A stretch of DNA of 64,000 nucleotides from Akkermansia muciniphila (lineage in GTDB: Bacteria; Verrucomicrobiota; Verrucomicrobiia; Limisphaerales; UBA9464), in the NCBI GenBank assembly GCA_945861565.1, contig CAMAUY010000003.1:28889-92888 (forward strand), given 5' to 3'. Both the position numbers and the translations under genes were made by a program. The first letter of the stretch is position 1, and each line of letters begins with the position of its first letter. Below, one piece after another: positions 1-9,906 of the stretch. The notes under the pieces are model-generated. The model worked only from the letters and a program-made list of their open reading frames with translations, searched no databases and had not been told where the DNA came from.

Positions 1-317
1 TACACAACGCCGATCAGGGTCGGGCAGTTAAGAACGACCATTTGATCGAGCACCCGCTTCATGAACTGTATGCCGGCCCGTTGTTGCTGCCGGGTGCCCC
101 GCAGATCTTTGTCGGGCCCGAGGCACGGGGTCGCCGAACCACAGACCAGACCGTGTCGGTCGAGTTGACCTTTCACATAGGCCGGGTCGATGTGAGTGAG
201 TTCTTCGATGGCGATTTCGACGGATTCGAATCCCCAATCCTTAAAGCGACGAAAAAGGTGCGTGCTCGCGTCGGTAAAGGGCGACGCGAAGAGAAATGTG
301 TTGATGCCGAAGCGCAT
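1..317 (-). CDS. Sugar phosphate isomerase/epimerase, TIM barrel (partial, runs off left edge)
   Basis: The minus strand is open from an ATG at 317 to the window edge and encodes about 105 residues. The protein starts MRFGINTFLF, followed by a segment containing WGFESVEIAIEEL and later CLGPDKDLRG. This is the typical N-terminus of the xylose-isomerase-like TIM-barrel family (AP_endonuc_2 fold, D-psicose/D-tagatose 3-epimerase type). Such enzymes interconvert ketoses or sugar phosphates using a divalent metal. The metal ligands lie in the missing C-terminal part, so the substrate cannot be inferred. The gene sits 63 bp downstream of the PfkB kinase on the same strand, which suggests it is the third gene of a sugar-metabolism operon. 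No good Shine-Dalgarno is visible. Confidence 0.8.
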   Translation of the reverse strand, partial: MRFGINTFLFASPFTDASTHLFRRFKDWGFESVEIAIEELTHIDPAYVKGQLDRHGLVCGSATPCLGPDKDLRGTRQQQRAGIQFMKRVLDQMVVLNCPTLIGVV

Positions 318-380
318 TCTGAGAGGAGTCGAGGGTTGGTGTGTTCTCGGGTGTAGTTTAGCACTGTGATCGGTGAACCG

Positions 381-1340
381 TTAATCGGCAAGATTTGGAA
401 TGAATTGACGTCGTCCTTCAATAAACTCTCCGACGACGTCGTTGGAGAGTCGCAAGCGGTTCTTGATGATCATTTCCGGGTGCTGGTGGAGGAGCATCAT
501 GCAGACACTTAGCACGTCACCGGTACCTGCGGTGTTCACCATTGATCGCACGGCCGCCGGCGGCTCGATTTCGAGTACACCCTGCGAATAGTAGCCGGCC
601 CCTTTTTCACCGAGATGAACGACAATGCCACCGGCACCCCATTCCGTAATCCGCCGAAGGGCGGTGTCGAGTGTCTCGGCATCCGAAAACATCATAAGCT
701 CCCGGGCATTGCCGTGGGCCAGCGCAACCCAGGGTAAAACGTCCCGAACCGCTTGCTTTCTTGCGGGAATGTTTCCAGCGCTGGCTTCCCCCCAGTGCGG
801 GTCCCAGTTTAAGTCGAGCGAAATCGGAACAGCCAATTGCCGGGCCTGCTCAAAAAGCTCTTTATTGCCGCCATACAACATCGGCTCCGAGAACCAAACA
901 TCGGCGCGCAGGAGGTGCCCCTGGCCCCGGAGGATGCTCAAGTCAAGATCCGCAAACGTGAGCGCTCGATTGGCCGGCAAGCAGCTGATGAAGTGTCGCT
1001 GGCCATTATCGAATGAAAGAGCAATCGATGTCCCCGACGGCTGGGATTTGTCCCGGGCCAATCGGGCGATAATTCCGTGCTGGGCCAAGGTCCGATCGAG
1101 TCGACGCCCCAATCCATCGGTTCCAATTTTTCCCAAGAACGAGGTCTTGGCACCTAAAGCGACGGCGGTAAAGGCGCTGTTGGCTCCGCCGCCTCCGATG
1201 GTTTCGCTGACTGATCCGGTGGATGTTTCGCCGTCGCGGAATAGATAGTCCCCCACCGGAAGCGGGTTCATCTTTATATCGCGATTGATGTTCCCAATGA
1301 CACAAATCGAATCGCCCGAAACATCTACGGTGCTCAGCAT
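381..1340 (-). CDS. PfkB-family carbohydrate kinase
   Basis: A 319-residue cytosolic sugar kinase of the ribokinase/PfkB fold, expected to transfer phosphate from ATP to a sugar or sugar phosphate. The N-terminal family signature is seen near residues 49-75 (ETIGGGGANSAFTAVALGAK). The C-terminal signature reads NTAGTGDVLS and contains the catalytic-base Asp, although the usual GAGD is GTGD here. The length is normal for the family. The ATG overlaps the stop of the upstream SIS gene by 7 bp, implying translational coupling. Pairing of a GmhA-like isomerase with a PfkB kinase recalls heptose-phosphate synthesis (GmhA/HldE), but the epimerase downstream is also compatible with a catabolic role. 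The substrate is not determined. Confidence 0.88.
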   Translation of the reverse strand: MLSTVDVSGDSICVIGNINRDIKMNPLPVGDYLFRDGETSTGSVSETIGGGGANSAFTAVALGAKTSFLGKIGTDGLGRRLDRTLAQHGIIARLARDKSQPSGTSIALSFDNGQRHFISCLPANRALTFADLDLSILRGQGHLLRADVWFSEPMLYGGNKELFEQARQLAVPISLDLNWDPHWGEASAGNIPARKQAVRDVLPWVALAHGNARELMMFSDAETLDTALRRITEWGAGGIVVHLGEKGAGYYSQGVLEIEPPAAVRSMVNTAGTGDVLSVCMMLLHQHPEMIIKNRLRLSNDVVGEFIEGRRQFIPNLAD

Positions 1341-1963
1341 GCCTGCGATCCTCCTGAACCGGGATGGGATGAAACCTCCGCCGCAAGATCTTCTTTGAGG
1401 AGGTGCATCAGGAGATGTTCAATGACGAGATGGACCGCTTCGGTCTGAGGGGTTGATTCGATGGGCACGAGAATCGAACAGGTGCACTCACGGTGAAGGA
1501 CGCCCCCGTCGAATCCGACCAACCCCACCGTGCGTGCCCCGACCTGGTTGGCAAAACGAATGGCCCGGACCAAGTCGGTCGAAAATCCTGTACCACCATG
1601 AACTGAGATGGCCAGCACGACGTCATTGGAGGTCAGCAGTCCGCGCATCTGATTGACGAAAACGTCTTCGCGAGCCGCGTCGTTGGCCCAGGCGGTATAG
1701 AGTGAGACGTTATCGGTCAGACACCGCACATCAAACGGCCGCCGGCCATCGGGGATCACATACTTGGAGAGATCGCAGGCGAAGTGCTGAGCCGTCGAGG
1801 CAGATCCGCCGTTTCCGATGGTGTAGACGCGGCCCGGGCGGTGATAGCAGTCGAGGAGAATTCTTCGGCCAGCCGCGATGGCATCGGCATCGAGCTCACT
1901 GAGCAGGCGCTTCGTTTCATTCAGAAATCGGCTAATCCTGGCGATGGTGTTCGGCATAGGCAA
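1334..1963 (-). CDS. SIS-domain sugar isomerase, GmhA-like
   Basis: A 209-residue SIS-domain protein. The phosphosugar-binding motif GNGGSASTAQHFACDLSKY (about residues 50-68) closely follows the GNGGSA-AQHFA pattern of phosphoheptose isomerase GmhA, and a second SIS segment reads AISVHGGTGFS. GmhA converts sedoheptulose 7-phosphate to heptose 7-phosphate. Assignment to that exact reaction is inference, because SIS proteins with this motif also act on other sugar phosphates. It is the first gene of a minus-strand operon with PfkB and an epimerase. The start is either of two near-adjacent Met codons. A 230 bp gap separates it from the divergent DUF1549 gene and should carry both promoters. Confidence 0.85.
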   Translation of the reverse strand: MPMPNTIARISRFLNETKRLLSELDADAIAAGRRILLDCYHRPGRVYTIGNGGSASTAQHFACDLSKYVIPDGRRPFDVRCLTDNVSLYTAWANDAAREDVFVNQMRGLLTSNDVVLAISVHGGTGFSTDLVRAIRFANQVGARTVGLVGFDGGVLHRECTCSILVPIESTPQTEAVHLVIEHLLMHLLKEDLAAEVSSHPGSGGSQAC

Positions 1964-2193
1964 TCGACGTTGAGTGTGCGACGAACGTTCAGCCTCCGTC
2001 CGCAGGAATCAAAAGGCTGACCAGAGGCTCGGAGGCACAAATCATATCACGGTGGAAGCCGTCAATTTCTCAAGATGTGCGCGAATATCAATACTGATAA
2101 GTACGAAATGTTCCTGGGCCGGAAAGTTTACGCTTCCGAAAGCAAGCCATTCCCCGCTCACTATCCACCAAGTCATCGTGAAGGATTTGTAGG

Positions 2194-4296
2194 ATGAAAG
2201 TCTTCTGGTCATGCCTGTGCTCGCTGGCACTCGGGATGTTTGTCGCATCTGGAGCGCCCGCCATCCCGCCGCCAGCCCACCATTGGGCGTTCCAACCGAT
2301 CGCCGATGTAAGACCTCCCGAGATTCGGGACCGCTCGTGGTGCCGGATACCGATTGATTCTTTTATCCAGGCGAGGCAGGACGGGATGGGCTTGTCGCCA
2401 GCGAAGGCGGCGGATCCGCGCGTGCTGATTCGTCGCATGACGTTTGATATGACCGGGCTGCCGCCGGCTCCATCGGAGGTTGCGGCGTTTGTTTCTTCCG
2501 CCCAGCGGGATCGGACGGTCGCGTTGGATGCCCTGATCGAACGGCTCCTGGCATCGCCCCATTATGGAGAACGTTGGGGACGCTGGTGGTTGGATGTAGC
2601 GCGATACGCCGATACCAATGGCCAGGACGAAAACAAGGTGCAGGCGAATGCGTGGCGATACCGTGACTGGGTTGTCCGCTCCTTCAATCGGAATCAGCCC
2701 TTTGACCAGTTCATTGTCGAACAAATCGCTGGAGATTTGCTGCCTCCGGCTCCATCCGAATCGGAAACTTTCGACCGCCTGATCGCGACTGGATTTCTGG
2801 TCCTTGGACCCAAGATGTTGGCCGAGCAAGACAAACCCAAACTGGTCATGGACATTGTCGATGAACAGATCGATACCGTGGGCAAGGCGTTTCTCGGTCT
2901 CACTCTCGGATGTGCTCGTTGTCACGATCACAAGTTCGATCCGATTCCGGCCAGCGACTACTATGCGATGGCCGGCATCTTTAAGAGTACCCGGACCATG
3001 GAGGATCTGGCCTTCGTGTCGAAATTCAACGAGCGCCCCATTTCACCGCCGGCAGTGATGGCGAGCCTCTCTGCGCACGCCGAACAGGTGAAAGCACAGA
3101 CCAATCGGATTCAAGAAGTGATTCGTGATGCCAACGCCGCTTTAGTGGCGGATCTGAATCACGAACTCCCAAAAGATCCCCACCTGTTGTATCCGCTCGC
3201 CACCCGCGAACGGCTTGCTGCGTTGGAAAAGGAGCGGGATCACCTGATCACCAACGCGCCCCCCCCCGCCGCGTACGCGATGTCGGTGGCCGAGGACAAA
3301 CCGGTAAATCTCCCCGTGCATCTCCGCGGAAGTCATCTCAACCTGGCCAAAGATCCAGTCCCGCGCGGTTTCCTACAGGCCGTCAGCCGACGGGGGCCCG
3401 TGCCGCCGATCCCCCGCGAGCAGAGTGGCCGCCTCGAACTCGCCCGCTGGTTGACGTCTTCCCAAAACCCGCTCACCGCCCGTGTGATCGTCAACCGCCT
3501 GTGGCAGGCGCACTTCGGGGAAGGAATCGTCCGTACTCCCGATAACTTCGGTCTCCGCGGAGAAGCGCCGACCCATCCGGAACTGCTGGATTGGCTTGCG
3601 TGCGAATTCTTGCGTACCGGCTGGGATGTCAAAGCACTCCATCGACTAATTCTCCGCAGTGCGGTCTACCAGCAGTCGGCAGGTGTTCCGACGGATTCCC
3701 CGGGGACATCGAGCGACCCGGACAATCGTTTGTTATTCCGCTTTCCCCGACAGCGCCTCGAAGCCGAAATGATTCGTGATGCGCTACTCGCAGTTTCCGG
3801 ACGCCTTGACGCGGCGGCAGGGGGTTCGTTGGTGAATTGGAAAAACAATCAGTATGCGCCAAGCGACGACGTCTCCGCAACCTCCGTGCGACGGACACTC
3901 TATCTTCCAATCGTCCGAGACAGGGTTTACGACGCCCTGACCATTTTTGACTTTGCGAATCCGAGCGTCTGTTCGGCACGGCGAACGCATACGGTTGTTT
4001 CCCACCAGGCCCTGTTTTTTTTGAACAGTCCACTCGTGAAAGATTGCTCGTTGGCGCTGGCAACGTCCCTGCTGGCACGGGACGATCTAGACGATTCGGC
4101 CCGTGTGCGCGAAGCCTACCATCGCATTCTCAACCGCCCTGCATTGGATCCTGAAATTCACCGGGCAAGACGCTTCCTGGGTGAGCTTCCACGCGATCCC
4201 GGGACCCCGGCAACCGAGGCCGACCGGCGTCGGGACGATTTGGCGCTGCTGTGCCAGACCCTTTTTGCTTCCAACGAATTTGTGTATTACCACTGA
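2194..4296 (+). CDS. DUF1549/DUF1553 (PSCyt2/PSD1) protein, pair A
   Basis: A 700-residue exported protein beginning with a Sec-type signal (MKVFWSCLCSLALGMFVASG). The DUF1549 half includes the hallmark YGERWGRWWLDVARYADTNG and WRYRDWVVRSFN segments. A CARCHDHKFDPIP heme-c-like motif begins at residue 240. The DUF1553 half carries RVIVNRLWQAHFGEG and PTHPELLDWLA. Unlike many homologues it has no separate N-terminal cytochrome (PSCyt1) domain. The family is abundant in Planctomycetes and Verrucomicrobia and has no established function; the CxxCH suggests redox or metal chemistry outside the cytoplasm. The stop lies 17 bp before the DUF1501 partner. Confidence 0.9.
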   Translation: MKVFWSCLCSLALGMFVASGAPAIPPPAHHWAFQPIADVRPPEIRDRSWCRIPIDSFIQARQDGMGLSPAKAADPRVLIRRMTFDMTGLPPAPSEVAAFVSSAQRDRTVALDALIERLLASPHYGERWGRWWLDVARYADTNGQDENKVQANAWRYRDWVVRSFNRNQPFDQFIVEQIAGDLLPPAPSESETFDRLIATGFLVLGPKMLAEQDKPKLVMDIVDEQIDTVGKAFLGLTLGCARCHDHKFDPIPASDYYAMAGIFKSTRTMEDLAFVSKFNERPISPPAVMASLSAHAEQVKAQTNRIQEVIRDANAALVADLNHELPKDPHLLYPLATRERLAALEKERDHLITNAPPPAAYAMSVAEDKPVNLPVHLRGSHLNLAKDPVPRGFLQAVSRRGPVPPIPREQSGRLELARWLTSSQNPLTARVIVNRLWQAHFGEGIVRTPDNFGLRGEAPTHPELLDWLACEFLRTGWDVKALHRLILRSAVYQQSAGVPTDSPGTSSDPDNRLLFRFPRQRLEAEMIRDALLAVSGRLDAAAGGSLVNWKNNQYAPSDDVSATSVRRTLYLPIVRDRVYDALTIFDFANPSVCSARRTHTVVSHQALFFLNSPLVKDCSLALATSLLARDDLDDSARVREAYHRILNRPALDPEIHRARRFLGELPRDPGTPATEADRRRDDLALLCQTLFASNEFVYYH

Positions 4297-4313
4297 AAGG
4301 GATACTCGAGCCC

Positions 4314-5750
4314 ATGCTGCATACTCTTCCATCGCCGATCACGCGACGTCAGGCTCTTCGACAATGTGGCGTTGGATTTGGCGCGCTTGCCCTCACGGAT
4401 CTCCTCGCGAGAGCCTCGGGAGCGGGGCCTGCGAGTGCCGGGTCTAGGCCGAGTGGTCGCCCTGATTCGGGTCCACTGCAGGCCCGATCGCCCCATTTCT
4501 CGGCACGGACGAAGCGGGTGATATTTTTGTTCATGCACGGGGGTCCCTCCCATGTAGATACCTTTGACTATAAGCCGGCACTCCTGCGCGATTCCGGCAA
4601 GCCCTTGCCGTTTGCAAAGCCCCGGGTGCAGTTTTCCAAGACCGGCAACCTCCGTCAGTCGCCCTGGGCTTTTCGGCCTTATGGGCAGTCCGGCGCCATG
4701 GTCAGCGACCTATTTCCGAGCGTTGGGGCATTGGCGGATGAGATCTGTTTCTTGAAGTCGATTCACGGCACCAACGAGGCGCACGGGGGTGCTTTGCTAA
4801 AACTCCACACGGGTTCGGATACCTTTGTGCGCCCCAGCATGGGCTCGTGGATCAGCTACGGTTTGGGCACGGAGAACCAAAACCTGCCGAGCTTTATTAC
4901 GGTGAATCCGACCAAGGGCCATGGAGGCGTCGGTAACTGGTCGAGCGCCTTCCTCCCCGCCACGCATCAGGGCACACCCATCGGCGGCGGCAAGGCAACG
5001 GGTGATCCGGCGAAAATTGCGTACCTGGGAGCGGGCGGCGGCACCGCCCGGCAACGAGCTCAACTGGATTTGCTGGCGGAGATTGACCGGGAACAGCTCG
5101 CACTGACCGGTCCCGATGCCGAGCTCGAAGCGCGGATTCAGTCGTTTGAACTCGCCTTTAAAATGCAAACCGAGGCTCCGGAAGTTTTTGATCTTTCCGG
5201 GGAAACGCCGACAACGCGCGCCCTGTATGGCCTCGATGATCCCAAGACTGAGAATTTCGGAAAGCAATGCCTGCTGGCGCGACGGTTGAGCGAGCGCGGC
5301 GTTCGCTTCGTCCAGATCACACACGGCTATTGGGATCAGCACGAGAAACTCACCGAAGACCATGGACGTTTGGCGCATGAAGTGGACCGCCCGATTGCCG
5401 GGTTGCTCCGCGACCTGAAATCGCGCGGTTTACTTGAAGATACGCTGGTGTGGTGGGGCGGTGAATTTGGGCGCACGCCCACCGTGCAGGGAAGTGATGG
5501 ACGGGATCACCATCCCCATGCTTTCACGATGTGGCTGGCGGGCGCGGGCGTGAAGCCGGGATTGAGCTACGGGATCACGGACGAGTATGGGTTCTATCTC
5601 GCCGACCAAAAAGTCCACATCCACGACCTCCACGCCACTCTCCTGCATCTGCTGGGACTCGATCACGAACGCCTGACGTTTCGTCAAGGCGGACGGGATT
5701 TTCGTCTAACCGATGTTGCGGGTAATGTGGTGCATCCGATTCTGGCCTGA
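4314..5750 (+). CDS. DUF1501 protein, pair A
   Basis: A 478-residue DUF1501 protein. The N-terminus carries a twin-arginine-like signal (TRRQALRQCGVGFGALALTD), so export in a folded state is likely. Conserved family segments include FLFMHGGPSHVDTFDYKP, MGSWISYGLGTENQNLPSF, LLARRLSERGVRFVQI and VWWGGEFGRTPTVQG. The DUF1501 fold is related to alkaline-phosphatase/sulfatase-type hydrolases, but no enzyme activity is established. I chose the ATG at 4314 because it directly precedes the Tat signal; an upstream in-frame start at 4251 would overlap the partner gene and add residues before the signal. It is transcribed with the DUF1549/1553 gene. Its stop faces clpB's stop at 5 bp. Confidence 0.9.
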   Translation: MLHTLPSPITRRQALRQCGVGFGALALTDLLARASGAGPASAGSRPSGRPDSGPLQARSPHFSARTKRVIFLFMHGGPSHVDTFDYKPALLRDSGKPLPFAKPRVQFSKTGNLRQSPWAFRPYGQSGAMVSDLFPSVGALADEICFLKSIHGTNEAHGGALLKLHTGSDTFVRPSMGSWISYGLGTENQNLPSFITVNPTKGHGGVGNWSSAFLPATHQGTPIGGGKATGDPAKIAYLGAGGGTARQRAQLDLLAEIDREQLALTGPDAELEARIQSFELAFKMQTEAPEVFDLSGETPTTRALYGLDDPKTENFGKQCLLARRLSERGVRFVQITHGYWDQHEKLTEDHGRLAHEVDRPIAGLLRDLKSRGLLEDTLVWWGGEFGRTPTVQGSDGRDHHPHAFTMWLAGAGVKPGLSYGITDEYGFYLADQKVHIHDLHATLLHLLGLDHERLTFRQGGRDFRLTDVAGNVVHPILA

Positions 5751-5755
5751 ACCTC

Positions 5756-8359
5756 TCAAACTGCTTTCATCAACAAGTCGTCGTTCTTCCCGACGGTAAC
5801 CCGGATGGTGTCACCCGCTTTGAACTCGCCCTCTAGAATTCGGCTGGAAAGCGGATTCAGGAGTCTGTCCTGAATTGTTCGCTTGAGCGGGCGAGCGCCG
5901 AACTGCGGATCGTAGCCTTCCCGCGCCAGCAATTGACGGGCGTCCGGCTCGACCACCAGCGACAGTTGTTTTTCCTCCAGTCGTTTCACCACCCGCACGA
6001 GCTGGATATCCACAATCTGCGCCAGCTCCTTTTCGTCCAGGCTGTCGAAAATAATGGTGTCGTCCACTCGATTTAAGAACTCCGGGCGGAAATGGCCCTT
6101 CAATTCTTTGAGGACTTTTTCCTCCATGGTCCGGCGCGCCCCTATCGTCGTCCGGCCATCCAGAAAGTACTCCTGAATAATGGGAGACCCGATGTTCGAC
6201 GTCATTATGATGATCGCATTCTTGAAATCGACGGTTCGTCCCTGACCGTCGGTCAGTCGGCCATCGTCCAGGACCTGGAGCAGGATGTTGAAGACGTCGT
6301 GGTGAGCCTTCTCGATCTCGTCAAAAAGCACCACACAGTAAGGCTTTCGTCGCACCGCTTCGCTGAGTTGTCCGCCCTCCTCGTACCCGACATAGCCTGG
6401 AGGAGCGCCCACGAGGCGTGATACCGCGTGCTTTTCCATGTACTCGGACATGTCAATGCGAACCACTGCCTGGTCGTCATCGAATAGAAACTCCGCCAAG
6501 GCCCGTGCGAGTTCGGTTTTGCCAACCCCGGTCGGCCCAAGGAAAATAAACGAACCCACCGGACGATTTGGATCTTGCAGCCCCGAGCGAGCCCGCCGCA
6601 CGGCATTCGAAATGGCCACGACGGCCTGCTTCTGGCCGATCACCCGCTGACCAATCCGTGCTTCCATCTGCACTAACTTCTCCCGCTCGCCTTCCAGCAT
6701 TCGGGTGACGGGGATGCGGGTCCATGCGGCGACGACATTCGCAACATCCTGATCGGTTACCTCCTGTGAGAGCAGTCGTTGCCCACCCGGCACTTCCTTG
6801 AGCGCCTTCTCGGCCGCGGTCATCTTCTTTTGAAGCTCGGGCAGGCGGCCATATTGAATCTCGGAAGCCTGTGACAAATTGCCCTGCCGATGTGCTTTCT
6901 CGAGATCCCCCTTCGCTTCCTCCAACCGGGCACTGAGAAGGCTGACGGCGTCCAGCGCCGCCTTTTCGTTCTGCCATTGCGCATTCAACTGCTTGGACTT
7001 CTCCTTGAGATTGGCAAGTTCGATGTCCAGTTTCTTCAGGCGGTCGCGGGACGCTTCATCCTTTTCCCGCACGAGTGCGGTGCGCTCGATTTCAAGTTGC
7101 AGAATCTGACGGTCCTGCTGATCGATTTCCGTTGGTTTGGAATCCAGTTCCATGCGCAACCGGGACGCAGCCTCATCCATCAGGTCCACCGCCTTGTCCG
7201 GGAGAAATCGATCGCTGATGTAGCGGTGGGAAAGGGTCGCCGCCGCCACCAAGGCCCCGTCCTGAATGCGGATTCCGTGATGTGTTTCGTACCGCTCCTT
7301 TAACCCGCGCAAGATGGCAATGGTCGCTTCCACCGACGGCTCCGCGACCATCACGGGCTGAAAGCGCCGCTCCAAGGCAGGGTCTTTTTCGATGTGTTTG
7401 CGATATTCATCGAGGGTCGTTGCCCCGATACACCTCAGTTCGCCGCGCGCGAGCTGCGGTTTGAGCATGTTTGCGGCATCCGCCGAACCCTCCGCTTTAC
7501 CGGCGCCCACGAGCGTGTGCAGTTCATCAATGAAGAGAATGATCTGCCCTTCGCTCGAGGTAACCTCCTTGAGAAACGCCTTGAGCCGATCCTCAAATTC
7601 TCCGCGGTACTTCGCGCCGGCGATCATCGCCCCAAGATCCATCGAAATGAGTCGCTTGTTCTTTAACGACTCAGGGATGTCGCCATCCACGATCCGCCGC
7701 GCCAATCCCTCCGCAATCGCGGTCTTGCCGACACCCGGTTCGCCGATCAGGACGGGGTTATTTTTCGTGCGCCGGGTCAGCACTTGCATCACTCGCCGGA
7801 TTTCATCGTCACGACCGATGACAGGATCAATCTTGCCTTGGCGGGCCATCGCGGTGAGGTCGCGGCCGTATTTGTCGAGCGCCTGGAATTTTGCTTCGGG
7901 ATTTTCATCCGTGACCCGCTGATTGCCGCGCAGTTCTGCCAGCACCTTAAGGACGGCATCCCGGGTGATGCCATGCTTTGAAAACAGGCTGCGGATGGAA
8001 TCACCCCCCTTTTCAATCAGCCCCAGGAAGAGGTGCTCGGTCGAAAGAAACTCATCCTTGAGTTTTTTGGCTTCTTTCTGGGCCGCCGCGAGCACGTTTT
8101 GAAAATCCTGCGTGGGGTAGACTTGGCTGGCTCCGGCCACCTTAGCGCGACGCCCCAATTCCGCATCGATTGCCGCGGTAAATGGGCCTGTCTTGACGCC
8201 GAGTTTCTCGAGCAGCTGCGGGATGAGAGAATCCTCCTGCTCGGCGAGAACCAGAGCGAGATGCTCTGCGTCGAGCGCCTGGTGGGAACGCTCCTGCGCG
8301 AGTTGCTGCGCCGCCTGAATCGCTTCCTGCGCTTTGACGGTCATTTTGTCCAATTGCAT
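5756..8359 (-). CDS. clpB: ATP-dependent disaggregase ClpB
   Basis: An 867-residue AAA+ chaperone that extracts polypeptides from aggregates together with DnaK. The sequence shows the N-domain (1-145), NBD1 with Walker A GEPGVGKT (206-213) and Walker B IILFIDEL (273-280), the coiled-coil middle domain (about 410-525), NBD2 with Walker A GPTGVGKT (608-615) and Walker B VVLFDEIE, and the C-terminal D2-small domain. Length matches bacterial ClpB. The start at 8359 gives [15 protein letters not shown], the family's normal N-terminus. The frame stays open for 103 further codons upstream, but that part is low-complexity and overlaps a repeat. No CIRCE element (TTAGCACTC-N9-GAGTGCTAA) was seen upstream. 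Confidence 0.97.
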   Translation of the reverse strand: MQLDKMTVKAQEAIQAAQQLAQERSHQALDAEHLALVLAEQEDSLIPQLLEKLGVKTGPFTAAIDAELGRRAKVAGASQVYPTQDFQNVLAAAQKEAKKLKDEFLSTEHLFLGLIEKGGDSIRSLFSKHGITRDAVLKVLAELRGNQRVTDENPEAKFQALDKYGRDLTAMARQGKIDPVIGRDDEIRRVMQVLTRRTKNNPVLIGEPGVGKTAIAEGLARRIVDGDIPESLKNKRLISMDLGAMIAGAKYRGEFEDRLKAFLKEVTSSEGQIILFIDELHTLVGAGKAEGSADAANMLKPQLARGELRCIGATTLDEYRKHIEKDPALERRFQPVMVAEPSVEATIAILRGLKERYETHHGIRIQDGALVAAATLSHRYISDRFLPDKAVDLMDEAASRLRMELDSKPTEIDQQDRQILQLEIERTALVREKDEASRDRLKKLDIELANLKEKSKQLNAQWQNEKAALDAVSLLSARLEEAKGDLEKAHRQGNLSQASEIQYGRLPELQKKMTAAEKALKEVPGGQRLLSQEVTDQDVANVVAAWTRIPVTRMLEGEREKLVQMEARIGQRVIGQKQAVVAISNAVRRARSGLQDPNRPVGSFIFLGPTGVGKTELARALAEFLFDDDQAVVRIDMSEYMEKHAVSRLVGAPPGYVGYEEGGQLSEAVRRKPYCVVLFDEIEKAHHDVFNILLQVLDDGRLTDGQGRTVDFKNAIIIMTSNIGSPIIQEYFLDGRTTIGARRTMEEKVLKELKGHFRPEFLNRVDDTIIFDSLDEKELAQIVDIQLVRVVKRLEEKQLSLVVEPDARQLLAREGYDPQFGARPLKRTIQDRLLNPLSSRILEGEFKAGDTIRVTVGKNDDLLMKAV

Positions 8360-8851
8360 GGCATGTGCATCGCACCTTTTGTGCCGGTTCGCAGCAATCA
8401 ATACCGACCAAATCTTGGTGAATCCTCCGCCGCAATGGATCGCAGTGCGTCGCGGTGAGACACTTTTTCCCGCGGATATTCCCCCGGAGTGCCAAACCGG
8501 CACACTCGGCGACCCCTCTTCACCCAGGGATCGAGGCCTCCGATGGGGGAGACGAACTTTCCGCCATGCCCAGCTGGGTCGGACGTCGGGCGGGGGTGGG
8601 AGGTATGGACCGCACTCCTTCAACAAATGGCCGCCCAGGCCCTCTGCCGGGATATTCCAGTAATCCAATGAACCGGAGTTTGGAACCGCGGATGAACGCC
8701 GACTAACGCTGATTCCGGGCGCTCACTCAGAAAGTGTTCAAAGTGAAAGGCAACGGCTTCCTCTTATCCGCGTCAATCCGTGTGAATCCGCGGTTCTTCC
8801 CCCGGCAATATTTTTGTCTCACAACCCCGCCGGGCTCTGCCGATCTTTACT
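8360..8851. other. Non-coding stretch upstream of clpB, holding a dispersed repeat
   Basis: The 492 bp between the clpB start and the stop of the dehydrogenase gene. The first 275 bp should contain the clpB promoter, but no convincing -10/-35 pair or heat-shock element stands out. The remaining part is mostly occupied by a dispersed repeat (8635-8807). Open frames here are artefacts of GC-rich sequence: their translations are proline/arginine-rich and resemble no protein. Confidence 0.6.
8635..8807 (+). repeat. Dispersed palindromic repeat, copy 1
   Basis: About 170 bp that recurs in opposite orientation at 44969-45130. Shared blocks, in order, are CCAGGCC near 8635, GGATATTCCAGTAAT, AACCGGAGTT, GGAACCGCGGATGAACGCC, AACGCTGATTCC, GGCGCTCACTCAG, GGCAACGGCTTC and ATCCGCGTCAATCCGTGT. 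The two halves are themselves related as an imperfect inverted repeat: an arm beginning GAACCGCGGAT near 8682 and an arm ending ATCCGCGGTTC near 8797. Each arm contains an 11-12 nt sub-period built on CGGATnnAC. It encodes no protein. It resembles a MITE- or REP-like non-autonomous element, but no target-site duplication could be established by eye. Confidence 0.75.
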
Positions 8852-9805
8852 TCAAGCCAAACCCGCCGCGTAATCGCTGATAATGGCCTCGATGTTTACG
8901 TCGGGCTTCAAGCCCAACGCCAACGCGCGAGAGGCGCGCCATTCCTTCGGCCACGCGGCGACGATATCCATGACGGAGGCCTGGGGCTCAAAGCGGATGT
9001 TGGCCTTGGCTAATCCACTGCGCTTAACCGCGTCGGCGATCTCACCCGCCGAGGGACTTATGCCTGGACCGTTGATCGCCGTGAAATCACCGAGGGCCTC
9101 CTCGGGAAGTTCAGCGAGCGTCACCAGTAATTCCACACAACGACGGATTGAGAGGATCGGCAATCTTGTCTCCGGCGTCACGGGACACACGTAATCACGA
9201 CCGGCCAACGGCTCTCGAATCAAGCCCGACGCAAAGCCGCTCGCGGCGCTATTTGGCTCATCGCGAACCACAATCGCCGGCAGGCGAATTGATCGGCCGA
9301 TGAGAAAACCCTTGCGCGTGTAGTCGTTGATCAGTTGTTCTCCAAGCACCTTGGCAACGCCGTAACTGTTCTGCGGATGTTGCACCGTCGAATCATCGAC
9401 CACGCCCGCCAAGTCATGCCCGCCGAACGTAGCGATTGATGACGGGAACACGAAGCGTGGCCGAGCTTCACAAACTCGCGCGGCTTCCAACAGATGCATC
9501 GTCGCATGCACATTGGCTCGTAGCCCGGCGGGAAAGTCCTTTTCCGCCCCACCACTGACCAACGAGGCGAAATGGTAGATGCAATCCACCTGCCGATTGA
9601 CCCATCCCGCGCTCACCGCCGCCTCACCCAGATCGCCCACCGAAAAACGCACCCGGCCGGGGTAATCCCTCATGAGCCCCTTCATTCGCGGATGCTCGGC
9701 GATGTCGGTCAGAAGCACCTGCGTCGTCGCGTCGCGGCCCAAGAGGACACGGGCGACAGACACACCCAGGAAGCCCGCGCCGCCGGTAATGAGCGTTGTG
9801 AACAT
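8852..9805 (-). CDS. NAD-dependent epimerase/dehydratase, D-erythronate dehydrogenase-like
   Basis: A 317-residue extended SDR. The Rossmann NAD-binding motif is GGAGFLG near the N-terminus, and the catalytic pair is in the YGVAK segment (YxxxK) after VFPSSIATFGG, which supplies the serine. The overall pattern, including IYHFASLVSGGAEKDF, SIRLPAIVVR and the short C-terminal sugar-acid-binding half, resembles DenD. DenD oxidises D-erythronate to 2-keto-D-erythronate. No DenABCDE-type kinase or isomerase is adjacent, so the substrate assignment is tentative. It is followed on the same strand by nothing, and 101 bp separate it from the upstream acyl-CoA ligase. Confidence 0.8.
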   Translation of the reverse strand: MFTTLITGGAGFLGVSVARVLLGRDATTQVLLTDIAEHPRMKGLMRDYPGRVRFSVGDLGEAAVSAGWVNRQVDCIYHFASLVSGGAEKDFPAGLRANVHATMHLLEAARVCEARPRFVFPSSIATFGGHDLAGVVDDSTVQHPQNSYGVAKVLGEQLINDYTRKGFLIGRSIRLPAIVVRDEPNSAASGFASGLIREPLAGRDYVCPVTPETRLPILSIRRCVELLVTLAELPEEALGDFTAINGPGISPSAGEIADAVKRSGLAKANIRFEPQASVMDIVAAWPKEWRASRALALGLKPDVNIEAIISDYAAGLA

Positions 9806-9906
9806 AGATTAAACCGCGGCGGAGACCCCCGACATCGACGGACGCCCGGATGCGATTCCACTTAGCACCATGCCCCCGTCCTGGCCGATCGAATTTAAGC
9901 AATGAT

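Noticed and set aside
8360-8668. 103-residue N-terminal extension of ClpB
   Set aside because: ClpB starts normally at [13 protein letters not shown]; the extension is Pro/Arg-rich and reaches into a dispersed repeat.
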